From positions 2,480,001-2,544,000 of the forward strand of contig NZ_JAPEOB010000001.1 in the NCBI RefSeq assembly GCF_026341775.1: a stretch of 64,000 bases of DNA, given 5' to 3'. Under the pieces are notes generated by a model that saw only the letters and a program-made list of their open reading frames with translations, was not told the DNA's origin and searched no databases. A program made the translations under genes and the position numbers. Origin of the DNA: Streptomyces sp. NBC_00654. GTDB lineage: Bacteria; Actinomycetota; Actinomycetes; Streptomycetales; Streptomycetaceae. How positions within the stretch are numbered: the first letter of the stretch is position 1; every line of letters begins with the position of its first letter. This document shows positions 1 through 9,150 of the stretch, one piece after another.

Positions 1-3000
1 TCGAACACCACGACTACACCCGCACGGTCGGCTGGTTCACCTCCATCGCGCCCGTACGGCTCACCCCGCGCACCGACCCCGTCGCGGCGGCGCGCGAGGT
101 CGCCGAACGCCAGCCGGACGAGCGCGGGCACGTCGCCTACGGCGCGCTCAGATACCTCAACCCGCAGACGGCCCCACTGCTGAACGCCCGCCCGCAGGTG
201 CTGTTCAACTACCTCGGCCGGGGCGGCGAGTCCGAGGTGCCGCGCCTCACCGGCGGGGACCGGGGCAGCCCGTACGCCGTCGAGGTCAACGCGTGGACCG
301 ACGAGGCCACCGGAAGCCTGCACGCGGCCTTCACCCTCGCGGAGGGCGTGTCCGACGAGATCACCGGGCACTGGCTCGGCGCACTGGAGCACATCGCGGA
401 CGTGTCCGCGACGGCCGAGCGCACCGCACCGGTCACCCCGCTCCAGCGGGGTCTGTTCTTCCAGGCCCAGATGGCGGGGACGGCCGGACACTATGTCGCG
501 CAGTCCTACTTCGCCTTCGACCGGCGCCTGGACACCGACGCGCTCGCCGGGGCGATGGCGTACGTGATCGCGAGGCACCCGGTCATGGGCGCCGGCTTCA
601 CCACCGACGACGGCGGAAACCCGGTCCAGGTCCTCAGGGCCGGCCGGCGGGTCGATGTCCGTACCGTCGCCCTGTCGACGGACGCGGAGGTCGACGCCCT
701 GCGCGCCCGGGACCGCGACACGGGATTCGACCCGGGGGAGCCGCCCCTGATCCGGCTCACCGTGGTGCGGCTGCCCGGTCACGGGGACGGGCTGCTGCTG
801 AGCTACCACCTGCTGCTGCTGGACGGCTGGTCCCGCGAGATCCTGCTGCGGGACCTGTTCGACGCCTATGAGACCGTCGTCGCGGGAGGGATACCGTCCG
901 CGTCGCCGGCCCTGCCGAGCTTCGAGGACCACGCCCGGACGCTCGCCGCCAAGGACCCCGCCGTGTCGGAGCGTTTCTGGGCGGAGCACCTGGCCGGCCT
1001 CAGCGGTCCGACCCTGCTCGCCGGACCGCGGCCGTCCCTCCCCGACGAACTGCCCCACGCGCTCGTGCGCACACTCTCCGCCGACCTGTCCGAACTGCTG
1101 CGGGAAGCGGCCAGGCTGCACGGCGTCACACTGAACTCGGTGCTGACCGGCGCGTTCGGCCTTCTCCTCGGCGCACACACGGGCCGCGCCGACGCCGTGT
1201 TCGGCGTGACCGTCTCGGGCCGGGACGGCGAGGGCCTGTCCGACATCGTCGGCGTGCTGCTCAACACCGTGCCCATGTGGACCCGGGCGCGCCCCCACGA
1301 CACGGTCCGCGACTACCTGTCGGCCGTCCAGGCGGCCCGGGTCGAGGCGATGGAGCACGAGCACCTGGGGCTCGGCGAGATCCAGCGGGCCAGCGGGCAC
1401 GACACCCTGTTCGACAACCTGTTCGTCCTCCAGAACTTCCTGGACATGGACGCGTTCGCCGAGATGAACGCCCGGCACGGCATCACCTCGGTGAAGGCCG
1501 ACGACTCCACGCACTACCCGTTCACCTGGGTCGTCACCCCCGGCGACCGGCTGACGGTCAAGCTGGAGCACCGCGACCACGACACCGGCAACGCCCGCCG
1601 TCTCCTGGACGGTTATGTGCGCGTGCTGGAGGACCTGGCCGGGGCGACGGGCCCGGTGGGGGCTCTGCCGGGCCTCGGAGCGGATCCCGCGCCCGCGGAA
1701 CGTACGGACGTGGGCACGGACACCGTCGTCGACCGGTTCGACCGGGCCGCGGACCGTGATCCGGGGCGGGTCGCGCTCGTCGCCCACGGTTCGGCCATGA
1801 CGTTCGGTGAACTCCGCGACCGCAGCCGCACGGTGGCAGGTGTGCTCGCCGGGCGGGGCATCGGCCCCGAGCAGGCCGTGGGCCTGGCGGTCCCGCGTTC
1901 CCTGGACTCGATCGTGGCGCTGTTCGCCGTGCTGCGCGTCGGCGCCGCGTACGTGCCGCTGGAGCTGGACCACCCGGACGAGCGGATCGCCACGATCGTC
2001 GCGGACGCCCGCCCGGAGGTGATCCTCACCGTCAGCGCCGTGTCGCCCCGGCTGACCGGCGAACTCATCGAGCTGGACCGCCCGTTGCCCGGGGCCGAGC
2101 CGTACGTGACCTTCGCGGCGGACGACCCGGACCGCCTGCGCCACCCCGCGTACACGATCTACACCTCCGGGTCGACCGGGAAGCCCAAGGGCGTGGTGAC
2201 CGAGTACGCCGGCCTCACCAACATGCTGATCAACCATCAGCGCCGGATCTTCGAACCGGTCCTCGCGGAGCACGGCAACCGGGTCTTCCGGATCGCCCAC
2301 ACGGTGTCGTTCGCGTTCGACATGTCGTGGGAGGAACTGCTGTGGCTCGCCGACGGCCATGAGGTGCACATCTGCGACGAGGAGCTGCGCCGCGACGCGC
2401 CCCGGCTGGTCGAGTACTGCCTGGAGCACGGGATCGACGTCATCAACGTGACGCCGACCTACGCGCAGCAACTGGTGGCCGAGGGACTGCTCGACCAGCC
2501 GGAGCGGCGGCCCGCGCTGGTACTGCTGGGCGGCGAGGCGGTCACCCCGACGCTGTGGCAGCGGCTGGCGGACACCGGGGGGACGGTCGGCTACAACCTG
2601 TACGGACCCACCGAATACACCATCAACACCCTCGGCGTCGGCACGTTCGAATGCCAGGACCCGGTGGTGGGCGTCCCGATCGACAACACCGAGGTGTACG
2701 TCCTGGACCCCTGGCTGCGGCCCCTGCCGGACGGAGCGCCCGGTGAGCTGTACGTGTCGGGCATCGGCATCGCGCGCGGTTATCTCGGGCAGAGCGCCCA
2801 GACCGCGCACCGCTTCGTGGCGTGCCCGTTCGGCGAACCCGGCGAACGGATGTACCGCACCGGGGACCTGGTGGTCCGGCGGACCGACGGCAATCTGACG
2901 TACCTGGGCCGCACCGACCAGCAGGTCAAGATCCGGGGTCACCGGGTCGAGCCGGGCGAGGTCGAGGCCGCGTTCGCGGCGCACCCGGCGGTACGCTTCG

Positions 3001-3482
3001 CCGCCGCGGTCGCCCAGCCCGACCCGCAGGTCGACGGCGCCCACCGGCTGGCCGCGTATCTCGTGCTGGACGGCTCCGGCCTGGCCGAGGTCGCCGCCGA
3101 GGTGGGCGCCGGGCTGCCGGACTTCCTGCGCCCGACGCACTACGCCCAGGTCGACAGCATCCCGCTGACGGTGAACGGGAAGGCCGACACCAAGGCGCTG
3201 CCGGAGGCGAAACCGCTGGGCGCGCTGACCACGGCGGGTGAACGCGGCCCGGAGACAGAGACCGAGACCGTGCTGTGCGAGCTCTTCGCCGAAGCGCTCG
3301 ACCTGGACGACGACGAGGTGAGCGCGGTGAGCGACTTCGTGTCCCTCGGAGGGCACTCCATGCTGGCGGTGCGGCTGATCGGGCTGCTCCGCCGGGAGTA
3401 CGGTCCTGTGGTCACCGTCCGTGACCTGTACACCCTGCGAACCCCGGAAGCGATTGCCCGTCACCTTGATGACCACTCCTGA
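1..3482 (+). CDS. cchH: Coelichelin-type NRPS, C-terminal part (E end, C, A, PCP), 5' truncated by window
   Basis: The reading frame is open from base 3, so this is the end of a larger gene. In order it shows the tail of an epimerisation domain (RTVGWFT, NYLGR; to about base 420), a condensation domain ([10 protein letters not shown] onward), an adenylation domain (about 1700-3200: [28 protein letters not shown] with its lysine) and a carrier domain whose LGGHS serine is at 3357-3359. It ends after the carrier with no thioesterase. The ten pocket residues read DMENLGLINK, which I recall as the code of formyl-hydroxyornithine-activating domains of coelichelin synthetase CchH. The domain order E-C-A-PCP and the following exporter, esterase and MbtH genes also match the cch cluster. 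Product is inferred to be coelichelin or a close relative. Odd: the condensation motif HHxxxDG is HLLLLDG. Confidence 0.85.
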   Translation, partial: EHHDYTRTVGWFTSIAPVRLTPRTDPVAAAREVAERQPDERGHVAYGALRYLNPQTAPLLNARPQVLFNYLGRGGESEVPRLTGGDRGSPYAVEVNAWTDEATGSLHAAFTLAEGVSDEITGHWLGALEHIADVSATAERTAPVTPLQRGLFFQAQMAGTAGHYVAQSYFAFDRRLDTDALAGAMAYVIARHPVMGAGFTTDDGGNPVQVLRAGRRVDVRTVALSTDAEVDALRARDRDTGFDPGEPPLIRLTVVRLPGHGDGLLLSYHLLLLDGWSREILLRDLFDAYETVVAGGIPSASPALPSFEDHARTLAAKDPAVSERFWAEHLAGLSGPTLLAGPRPSLPDELPHALVRTLSADLSELLREAARLHGVTLNSVLTGAFGLLLGAHTGRADAVFGVTVSGRDGEGLSDIVGVLLNTVPMWTRARPHDTVRDYLSAVQAARVEAMEHEHLGLGEIQRASGHDTLFDNLFVLQNFLDMDAFAEMNARHGITSVKADDSTHYPFTWVVTPGDRLTVKLEHRDHDTGNARRLLDGYVRVLEDLAGATGPVGALPGLGADPAPAERTDVGTDTVVDRFDRAADRDPGRVALVAHGSAMTFGELRDRSRTVAGVLAGRGIGPEQAVGLAVPRSLDSIVALFAVLRVGAAYVPLELDHPDERIATIVADARPEVILTVSAVSPRLTGELIELDRPLPGAEPYVTFAADDPDRLRHPAYTIYTSGSTGKPKGVVTEYAGLTNMLINHQRRIFEPVLAEHGNRVFRIAHTVSFAFDMSWEELLWLADGHEVHICDEELRRDAPRLVEYCLEHGIDVINVTPTYAQQLVAEGLLDQPERRPALVLLGGEAVTPTLWQRLADTGGTVGYNLYGPTEYTINTLGVGTFECQDPVVGVPIDNTEVYVLDPWLRPLPDGAPGELYVSGIGIARGYLGQSAQTAHRFVACPFGEPGERMYRTGDLVVRRTDGNLTYLGRTDQQVKIRGHRVEPGEVEAAFAAHPAVRFAAAVAQPDPQVDGAHRLAAYLVLDGSGLAEVAAEVGAGLPDFLRPTHYAQVDSIPLTVNGKADTKALPEAKPLGALTTAGERGPETETETVLCELFAEALDLDDDEVSAVSDFVSLGGHSMLAVRLIGLLRREYGPVVTVRDLYTLRTPEAIARHLDDHS

Positions 3483-5169
3483 CACGCAGAGGCCCCGCGC
3501 GGGGTCCCGGATCCTGCGGACCGCACTGCGCCGCAACGTCGGTGCCATGGCCTGGGGCACCGTCCTCATGGGCATGTACCAGGCGGCGGAGACCGCCTTC
3601 CCCATCGCGCTCGGCCTGATCGTCGAGCACACGATGCAGGACCGGAGCCTCGGCGCGCTCGCCGTGTCGATCGGCGCGCTGGCCGTGATCATCACGACGG
3701 TGTCGCTGTCGTGGCGGTTCGGCATGCGCATCCTGCAGAAGGCCAACACGACCGAGGCGCACCGCTGGCGGGTGCAGGTGGCGGCCTGCGGACTCCAGCC
3801 GGTGGCCAGGGACGTCGATCTGAAGTCCGGCGAGGTGCTGACCATCGCCACCGAGGACGCCGACCAGACCGCCGACATCATCGAGGTGGTGCCGCTGCTG
3901 ATCAGCTCACTGGTCGCGGTGCTGGTCGCGGCCGTCGCGCTGGGGCTGGCCGACATCCGGCTCGGCCTGCTGGTCATCGCGGGAACCGTCGCGATCCTGT
4001 CCATCCTGGCCGTGATGTCCAAGCGCATCGGTGCCAGTACCCGCGAACAGCAGGCCCGGGTGGCGCGGGCGGGCGCGAAGGTCGCCGACCTGATCACCGG
4101 CCTGCGCCCGCTGCACGGCTTCGGCGGCAACCACGCGGCGTTCCTCTCCTACCGGAAGGTCAGCACGGAGGCGAAGCACCAGGCGATCACCGTGGCCAGG
4201 GTGAACGGCGCCTACGCCGGTACGGCGCTGGCCCTCAACGCGGTCCTCGCCGCGGCGGTGACCCTGACGGCGGGCTGGCTGGCGTTCGGCGGCGTGATCA
4301 CCATCGGTGAGCTGGTCATGGCCGTGGGCCTCGCGCAGTTCATCATGGAACCGCTGAAGATGTTCTCGGAGATGCCGAAGTACGTGATGATCGCGCGCGC
4401 TTCGGCCGAACGGATGTCGCTGGTGCTGTCCGCGCCGCCGGTGACGGCCCCGGGCCCGGAGCGCCCGGCCGTGGGCGGCGATCTCGTGGTCGACTGCGTA
4501 CGGTACGGGTCCCTGCACGAGCTGAAGTTCGAGGTGCCCGCCGGCGAGTTCGTGGCGATCGCCGTCTACCAGCCTCGCGCGGCGGCCGACCTCGCGTCGG
4601 TCCTGGCCGTGAACGTCCCGCCCCATGCCTACGAGGGCACGGTACGGGTCGGCGGGCAGGCGATCGGGGACCTGTCCGTCGAGGCGGTCCGCGAACACCT
4701 GCTGGTGAACCCGTACGACGCTGAGATCTTCGCGGGAACCCTCCGTACGAACATCGATCCGTCGGGCACCAGCCGGACGGTCCCCGAGGCCGTCGAGGCG
4801 TCCATGCTGACCGATGTCGTCGCACTTCACCGCGAAGGACTCGACTACGGCGTCCGCGACCGCGGCGCGAACCTCTCCGGAGGGCAGCGCCAACGGCTGT
4901 CCCTGGCCCGCGCCCTCGCCGCCGACACCGAGATGCTGGTCCTGCACGACCCGACGACGGCCGTCGACGCGGTCACCGAACAGCTCATCGCACGCAACGT
5001 CGCGAAGCTGCGCCGAGGCCGCACCACCGTCGTGATCACCAGCAGCCCGGCCCTGCTGGACGCCGCCGACCGTGTGCTCGTCCTGGACGACGGCGTCATC
5101 ACCGCGCAGGACACCCACCGCAATCTGCTGGCCACCGACGAGGACTACTGCCTGGCCGTGGCGCGGTGA
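3469..5169 (+). CDS. cchI: ABC exporter (TMD-NBD fusion) with degenerate ATPase site, CchI-like
   Basis: A 566-residue half-transporter of the siderophore cluster. An N-terminal membrane domain of about six helices (residues 20-310) is followed by a nucleotide-binding domain. The ABC signature LSGGQRQRL is intact. The P-loop is replaced by [11 protein letters not shown] with no GxxGxGK. Walker B reads [11 protein letters not shown], so His-Asp stands where Asp-Glu is usual. Such a domain cannot be expected to hydrolyse ATP alone. The natural inference is a heterodimer with a second exporter (CchG in the coelichelin cluster), which would lie outside this window. The ATG at 3469 overlaps the NRPS end by 14 bases, indicating translational coupling. 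Likely role: export of the finished siderophore. Confidence 0.85.
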   Translation: MTTPDTQRPRAGSRILRTALRRNVGAMAWGTVLMGMYQAAETAFPIALGLIVEHTMQDRSLGALAVSIGALAVIITTVSLSWRFGMRILQKANTTEAHRWRVQVAACGLQPVARDVDLKSGEVLTIATEDADQTADIIEVVPLLISSLVAVLVAAVALGLADIRLGLLVIAGTVAILSILAVMSKRIGASTREQQARVARAGAKVADLITGLRPLHGFGGNHAAFLSYRKVSTEAKHQAITVARVNGAYAGTALALNAVLAAAVTLTAGWLAFGGVITIGELVMAVGLAQFIMEPLKMFSEMPKYVMIARASAERMSLVLSAPPVTAPGPERPAVGGDLVVDCVRYGSLHELKFEVPAGEFVAIAVYQPRAAADLASVLAVNVPPHAYEGTVRVGGQAIGDLSVEAVREHLLVNPYDAEIFAGTLRTNIDPSGTSRTVPEAVEASMLTDVVALHREGLDYGVRDRGANLSGGQRQRLSLARALAADTEMLVLHDPTTAVDAVTEQLIARNVAKLRRGRTTVVITSSPALLDAADRVLVLDDGVITAQDTHRNLLATDEDYCLAVAR

Positions 5170-5254
5170 CCTCGCGTCACGGACGCCCGTAGGCGTGCGC
5201 GCAGGAGGGATGCCGGGGGCGCGGTGATACGTCCCCGGCATCCTCGGCGTTCCC

Positions 5255-5310
5255 GCTGCCTTCGGTGTCCCGGTGTCCCCGGCGTTCCCGGTGTCCCGGC
5301 ATTCTTGGCG
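5255..5310. repeat. GC-rich short direct repeats between convergent exporter and esterase genes
   Basis: The gap between the two convergent stop codons contains several close copies of a GGTGTCCC / GGCGTTCCC unit in a row. No coding signal extends through it. It may act as a spacer or weak bidirectional terminator. Confidence 0.4.
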
Positions 5311-5332
5311 CCCTCGGTGCCTTCGGCAGTGC

Positions 5333-6448
5333 TCAGGCGAGCGCCCAGGCGACATCCCTGAGGAGGGCGTGCCGCCAGCCGGCCCGGTCGTGGCCCGAGG
5401 CCGACCGCGAGACCCGCACCGTCGCACCGGCCCGCTCGGCCAGCGTCTCGGCCAGCTCGCAGTGGGGCAGCATCCGCGTCTCGTGTTCCCCCACGTCGAA
5501 CGCGGCCCGCAGCCCGGACAGCCCCGGGTGCTCCCGCAGGCGCGCGGCGACGGCTCCGCCCACCGGGCCGCCCAGGGGATCCGCCGACTCCATGGCCTCG
5601 GGCGTCCACCAGAACGACGCGGACTGACAGGCGATCCGGGACACCAGGACCGGGAACTCCAGCGCCGCGTACAGCGCGCTCAGCCCGCCGAGACTCTGCC
5701 CGGCGACCACCAGCCGGTCCGGGTCGGCGGGTACGCCGGACTCCGCCACCAGCGGAAGCAGTTCGTCGCGGACCGCCTCCCACAGCTCCGGCCGGCACCC
5801 GAACTCGGCCGCCCGGTCCTTCGCCGGAAGGAAGACGAGCGTGACGGGGGGCATCTCCCCGGCGGCGACGGCCGAGTCGAACGCGGTCATGGCCGGGTGC
5901 AGATACAGCCAGTCGTCCCCGTCGAGCAGCAGGACCACCGGTCCGCCGCCGCCCGCCGGGTGGACCCGCACGGTACGCCGCCCGCCGAGCCGTTCGCTGT
6001 TCCAGCGGAGCCGGGCGGCCGGGACGGGGAGGATGTCCTCGGCGCCGATGACGGGCCAGTGCGGCTGGGCCGGGGCGTCCGGGGTCGCGGCGATGGACCG
6101 GTCACCGCCCGCGCCGACCGGGTTGAACGGGTCCGCGAACGCCGCGCCGTCCGCGACGAACCGGTAGGTCACCCGCAGCCGCGCGGGCATGCGCACCTCG
6201 GCGTACCAGCAGTCCGTACCCTCCCACCGGAGCAGGGGGACGGGCTCCGACCAGCTCTCGAAGTCGATGGCCGCCGAAGACCCACGCCACAGGAACACGG
6301 TGCACCAGCCGTCGCCGCCGTCGGCGGGTACCGACGCGGGTGTCCGCGCCGCCGCCCAGAACTCGTCGGTTCCGGGTTCGCCGTGCATGCCGAACCTGAC
6401 GAAGGGGTTCTCCCCGCCGGCCGCGCGGCCGGATGCGGGACCGGTCAT
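5333..6448 (-). CDS. cchJ: Fes/enterochelin-esterase-like hydrolase, CchJ-like
   Basis: A 371-residue protein with an N-terminal domain like enterochelin esterases (GEPGTDEFWAAA, later WYAEVRMP) and a C-terminal alpha/beta-hydrolase. The nucleophile motif is GQSLGG, the region LLLDGDDWLYLHP precedes it, and a late SGHDRAGWRHAL supplies the likely histidine. In coelichelin clusters the NRPS lacks a thioesterase and an esterase of this kind is proposed to release the peptide; breakdown of the ferric siderophore is the other possibility. There is no signal peptide, so it is probably cytoplasmic. Its ATG overlaps the stop of an upstream 33-codon ORF as ATGA, so translation is probably coupled. 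Transcription probably starts at the iron box 150 bases upstream. Confidence 0.85.
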   Translation of the reverse strand: MTGPASGRAAGGENPFVRFGMHGEPGTDEFWAAARTPASVPADGGDGWCTVFLWRGSSAAIDFESWSEPVPLLRWEGTDCWYAEVRMPARLRVTYRFVADGAAFADPFNPVGAGGDRSIAATPDAPAQPHWPVIGAEDILPVPAARLRWNSERLGGRRTVRVHPAGGGGPVVLLLDGDDWLYLHPAMTAFDSAVAAGEMPPVTLVFLPAKDRAAEFGCRPELWEAVRDELLPLVAESGVPADPDRLVVAGQSLGGLSALYAALEFPVLVSRIACQSASFWWTPEAMESADPLGGPVGGAVAARLREHPGLSGLRAAFDVGEHETRMLPHCELAETLAERAGATVRVSRSASGHDRAGWRHALLRDVAWALA

Positions 6449-6546
6449 GGCCGGACGGTGAGGTAGCCGTCCACGGTCCGAGGGGACCCGCTCGGGGGGT
6501 GGTCCGTGCCGTTCTCGGCGCGGACCGGTTCGGTCACCGGGCGCAT
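6445..6546 (-). CDS. Small 33-residue ORF translationally coupled to the esterase
   Basis: On the minus strand an AAGGAGAC Shine-Dalgarno sits about 6 bases before an ATG. The ATG opens a 33-codon frame beginning MRPVTEPVRAENG and ending DGYLTVRP. Its TGA shares bases with the ATG of the esterase gene (ATGA). The esterase itself has no good ribosome site of its own, so this ORF probably loads ribosomes for it. I do not recognise the peptide. It could be a real small protein or only a coupling leader. Confidence 0.6.
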   Translation of the reverse strand: MRPVTEPVRAENGTDHPPSGSPRTVDGYLTVRP

Positions 6547-6594
6547 GAACGTCTCCTTGTGAGAGGGAAAGGGAAAGGCTAAGCTCGCTTTTAA

Positions 6595-6613
6595 TTAGGC
6601 GAGCCTAACCTAA
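6595..6613. promoter_or_regulatory. Iron box (DmdR1/IdeR operator), full consensus
   Basis: Read on the minus strand the site is TTAGGTTAGGCTCGCCTAA, which fits the actinobacterial iron-box consensus (TTAGGTTAGGCTnnCCTAA) at every fixed position. It lies in the divergent gap between the esterase unit and the MbtH-like gene. It can therefore serve both promoters, predicting repression by Fe-DmdR1. Confidence 0.9.
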
Positions 6614-6714
6614 TTCACTCCCGGTGTACCGGCTCCACCCGCAGCCACGACGACCTGACACGCACTCACGACGCGGCCACCACCGGCCCGTCGGCCCGAG
6701 GAGGCACCGACAGC

Positions 6715-6927
6715 ATGAGCACCAACCCTTTCGACGACCCCGAAGGCCGCTTCCTGGTCCTGGTGAACGACGAGGGACAGCACTCGCTCTGGCCGTCCTT
6801 CGCCGAGGTTCCCGGGGGCTGGACGACCGCTCTCGACGAGAACACCCGGGAGGCGTGCCTGGAGTTCATCGAGACCAACTGGACCGACCTGCGCCCCCGT
6901 TCACTCGCGGCTTCCATGGACGCCTGA
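6715..6927 (+). CDS. cchK: MbtH-like NRPS accessory protein
   Basis: A 70-residue protein with the family hallmarks [29 protein letters not shown] and the final TDLRPRS. MbtH proteins bind adenylation domains and are needed for their folding or activity, so its partner is the NRPS at the start of the window. A GAGGAGG ribosome site lies 9 bases before the ATG. It is transcribed away from the esterase from the shared iron-box region. Confidence 0.93.
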   Translation: MSTNPFDDPEGRFLVLVNDEGQHSLWPSFAEVPGGWTTALDENTREACLEFIETNWTDLRPRSLAASMDA

Positions 6928-7020
6928 TCTTCACGGCGCACCGCACCGCGAGGGACCTGCCCCGACAGGGGTGACGAGGGCGGCGGTACGTCACGGAAGG
7001 CGGCCGTTCCCCGTCACCGG

Positions 7021-7500
7021 GGGCCCGCCCGCGCGCTGCGCCTGCCGTACTCCCAGCGGGAGCTGGCCGGCGCGATCGGGCGCGCTGCCCGGACCTGTCT
7101 GGCCGAGGGGGTCACCGCCTGCGCCGAGGCGGGCATCGGCGGCACCCTCTTCGGCCACAGTCCGGTCGAGCCGGGTGCCTGCCAACTCGCCCGTGAGGAG
7201 GGATCGCTGCCGCTGCGGGTGCGGCTCATGGTGTCGGCGGAACGGCTTCGCCCGGTCTCCGCGCACGGGACCGATGGCATACCCCGGGCCCTGGACCTCG
7301 GCCTGCGCACCGGGTTCGGCGACGACCGTCTCTCCGTGGGCGCGCTGAAGATCTACACCGACGGCGGCATGATGGCCCGGACCGCCGCGCTCTCCGGCCC
7401 GTACGAAGGGCTGGACCACGCGGGTCAGTTGCAGGACGACCCCGACGTGCTCACGGAGATGATCGTGGACGGCCGCCTCGCAGGGTGGCAGCTCGCCGTC
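7021..7500 (+). pseudogene. Remnant of a YtcJ-type amidohydrolase (both ends missing)
   Basis: The frame from about 7021 reads as the middle of an amidohydrolase-3 (YtcJ-like) protein: a CLAEGVTACAEAGIGG segment, then GALKIYTDGGMMARTAALSG, then GRLAGWQLAV. Homology stops abruptly there, where HAIGD-type residues should follow, and runs into a GC-rich repetitive stretch. No plausible start or N-terminal metal-binding segment exists upstream. This is a decayed fragment, not a functional gene. Confidence 0.75.
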
Positions 7501-7554
7501 CTCCGGACCGGCCCCGCCGTGCGGTGCCGTGCCGTGCGGTGTCGTGTCGCGCGG

Positions 7555-7599
7555 CCGCCGGCCGGTGTCCCCGTCGAGAACGGGGGCACCGGCCGGCGG
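7555..7599. terminator. Long GC hairpin, terminator of the secreted-protein gene
   Basis: Two 19-base arms (7555-7573 and 7581-7599) pair with one mismatch around a 7-base loop. They lie just beyond the stop of the minus-strand gene at 7652. Confidence 0.75.
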
Positions 7600-7651
7600 T
7601 GTCGCTATCGCTGTCGCTGTTCCGTCCCGGCACCTCGCCGGGGGGGCCGGC

Positions 7652-8104
7652 TCAGAACACGAAGGGTCCCGGCGCCTGGGCCGATGTCGCGTTGCACGTC
7701 ACGCTGATGCCGAAGACCACGACCTTGAGGGATGTGGCCTCCAGACTGTCCCCGGAGGCCACGGTCCCGTTCAGCAGGCCCGTGGAGACGGGGCTTCCGG
7801 CCGGAATGGCAGGGTTGGAGCTGCCGGTGAACGTCACCGACCCCGCACCCTTGTTGGTGAGTGTGAGCGTCGACTTGACGGAGTTCGCCCCGACGTTGAT
7901 GGGGGCGGTGATGGCGGACGTCGAGACGTTGATGGTCGCGGCCGTCCCGCTCTGGGTGGCGGTGAGGGACGCGCTGCCCGAACCGTACGAACCGCAGTCG
8001 AACGTGATGGTTGCGGTGGTGGGGGTGACCGCGCTGGCTGTGGGGGCCAGCGCGAGCATGCCCGCAGCAAGGACGGAACCGATACCGAGCCGAGTGCCGT
8101 GCAT
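7652..8104 (-). CDS. Small secreted protein of unknown function
   Basis: A 150-residue protein with a clear signal peptide (MHGTRLGIGSVLAAGMLALAPTASA). The mature part is rich in Ser, Thr, Gly and Val, with two cysteines (FDCGSYG near the start and VTCNAT near the end) that could form one disulfide. The alternating pattern suggests a beta-sandwich. I do not recognise the family with certainty. It is monocistronic, with a GAAGGG ribosome site and a hairpin in the upstream leader. Confidence 0.75.
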   Translation of the reverse strand: MHGTRLGIGSVLAAGMLALAPTASAVTPTTATITFDCGSYGSGSASLTATQSGTAATINVSTSAITAPINVGANSVKSTLTLTNKGAGSVTFTGSSNPAIPAGSPVSTGLLNGTVASGDSLEATSLKVVVFGISVTCNATSAQAPGPFVF

Positions 8105-8165
8105 GGTGGTTGCCCTTCGTGTGGGGGGACTGCCGGCGCGCGATCGCCGTGCCGCGCCGCATGGC

Positions 8166-8201
8166 GGAACCGCCCTGACGCGTCGTCAGGAAGGCGGTTC
8201 C
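8166..8201. repeat. Interrupted inverted repeat in leader of the secreted-protein gene
   Basis: The arms GGAACCGCC and GGCGGTTCC enclose a second pair CTGACG / CGTCAG around a CGT loop. It lies 60 bases upstream of the minus-strand ATG at 8104. It could therefore be a 5'-UTR structure, an operator, or a terminator for other transcripts. Confidence 0.6.
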
Positions 8202-8391
8202 CCCATTGAGGCACGGCCCCCTGGAGACAACAAGGCACACCGTCATGATTTTTGACATGCTACGGCCAAAATGGGGGGGCGGATCCGCGCACGCCGAGGC
8301 CTTCGCGTATCGCGGGGCGGGCCGGGCGTGCCGGTCCACGGGGTCCCGAAGTGGCGGTGCCGCGTGGTCGGTTCCGCACTGGACGAGCGAC

Positions 8392-8410
8392 TAAGGTAAG
8401 GCTAGCCTTA
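8392..8410. promoter_or_regulatory. Iron-box-like site upstream of GNAT gene
   Basis: The sequence TAAGGTAAGGCTAGCCTTA matches the 17 fixed positions of the DmdR1/IdeR consensus with three differences. Its core TAAGGCTAGCCTTA is a perfect palindrome. It ends 71 bases before the TTG start of the GNAT gene. Confidence 0.65.
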
Positions 8411-8481
8411 TTTTGCTTGTTCGTTGCGGTGTCACGGCGATGAGCCATTTCTTCGATCGTGGAAACCGAGGAGGGAAAGCC

Positions 8482-9003
8482 TTGTTCACGGTTACGCCGC
8501 GCCCTGCCCCGCTGCCGCACGCGCGCCTTGCGCCGGCGTCCTCCGTACGCTCCGCCCATGAGGGCGACGCTGCCGCGCTCGCCGAGTTGTCCCGGCCCTT
8601 CGTGCTCTCGGGGGCACTGAGGGAACGCCCTCTCCCGCTGTACGCCGCCCGCGCGGCCGAGTTCCTTGTGGCGGTGGCCCCCGAGGGCCCTTTGGAAGGC
8701 TGTGTGGGCCTGCGTGTATATCCGGCCGGCCCGGGGGAGGACCGGGGTCCCGCCGGTGTTCTGTACAACTTCTGCGTGGCCGGGCACAGACAGGGTCACG
8801 GGGTGGGAGCCGGGCTCCTGCGGGCCGTGCTGGCCATGGCGCACGCCCGGTCGCTCGGTGCGCTGTTCACGGCGACGACCGGTGGCGGCGGCCTGTTCCT
8901 CCGGTACGGGTTCGCGCCCGCGGCCGCAGGTCTGGCGCCGCCGTCCTGGGTGGAGTCCCTGGACCCCCGGCGCAACGCGCGGATCCTCGCGAGGCCGCTG
9001 TGA
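8482..9003 (+). CDS. GNAT-family N-acetyltransferase, putatively iron-regulated
   Basis: A 173-residue protein. The acetyl-CoA-binding segment is visible as FCVAGHRQGHGVGAGLLRAVLAMA, followed by FTATTGGGGLFLRYGF, typical of GNAT folds. I chose the TTG at 8482 because GAGGAGGG lies 6 bases upstream; longer in-frame starts at 8413 or 8440 have no ribosome site and run into the iron box. The substrate is unknown. The neighbouring siderophore genes and iron box suggest a role in iron starvation, perhaps modifying an amine of a siderophore or resistance to one; this is inference only. Confidence 0.75.
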   Translation: MFTVTPRPAPLPHARLAPASSVRSAHEGDAAALAELSRPFVLSGALRERPLPLYAARAAEFLVAVAPEGPLEGCVGLRVYPAGPGEDRGPAGVLYNFCVAGHRQGHGVGAGLLRAVLAMAHARSLGALFTATTGGGGLFLRYGFAPAAAGLAPPSWVESLDPRRNARILARPL

Positions 9004-9150
9004 TGTGCGGCCGGTGCGCTCGCGCCGGGTGCCGCGGGACGCCGGCCGCCATCGGTACCGGTTTCCGGTAGGCGCGGTCTTCCGCCGGCACCGGTTTCCG
9101 CTGGCACCGGTGCCCCGGTGCCGGGGTCGACGCGTCCGCCCCCATGAGGG

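Larger units (their letters stand above)
8105..8481. other. Divergent intergenic region between secreted protein and GNAT genes
   Basis: About 375 bases without a gene. It contains a strong inverted repeat (8166-8201) close to the secreted-protein start and an iron-box-like palindrome (8392-8410) close to the GNAT gene. Nothing else clear. Confidence 0.6.

Noticed and set aside
3907..5427. A 506-codon minus-strand frame opposite the exporter
   Set aside because: Shadow of the exporter gene; no start signal and no domain.
5145..5798. A 217-codon minus-strand frame overlapping the esterase end
   Set aside because: Overlaps the esterase in another frame and has only Arg/Gly-rich sequence.
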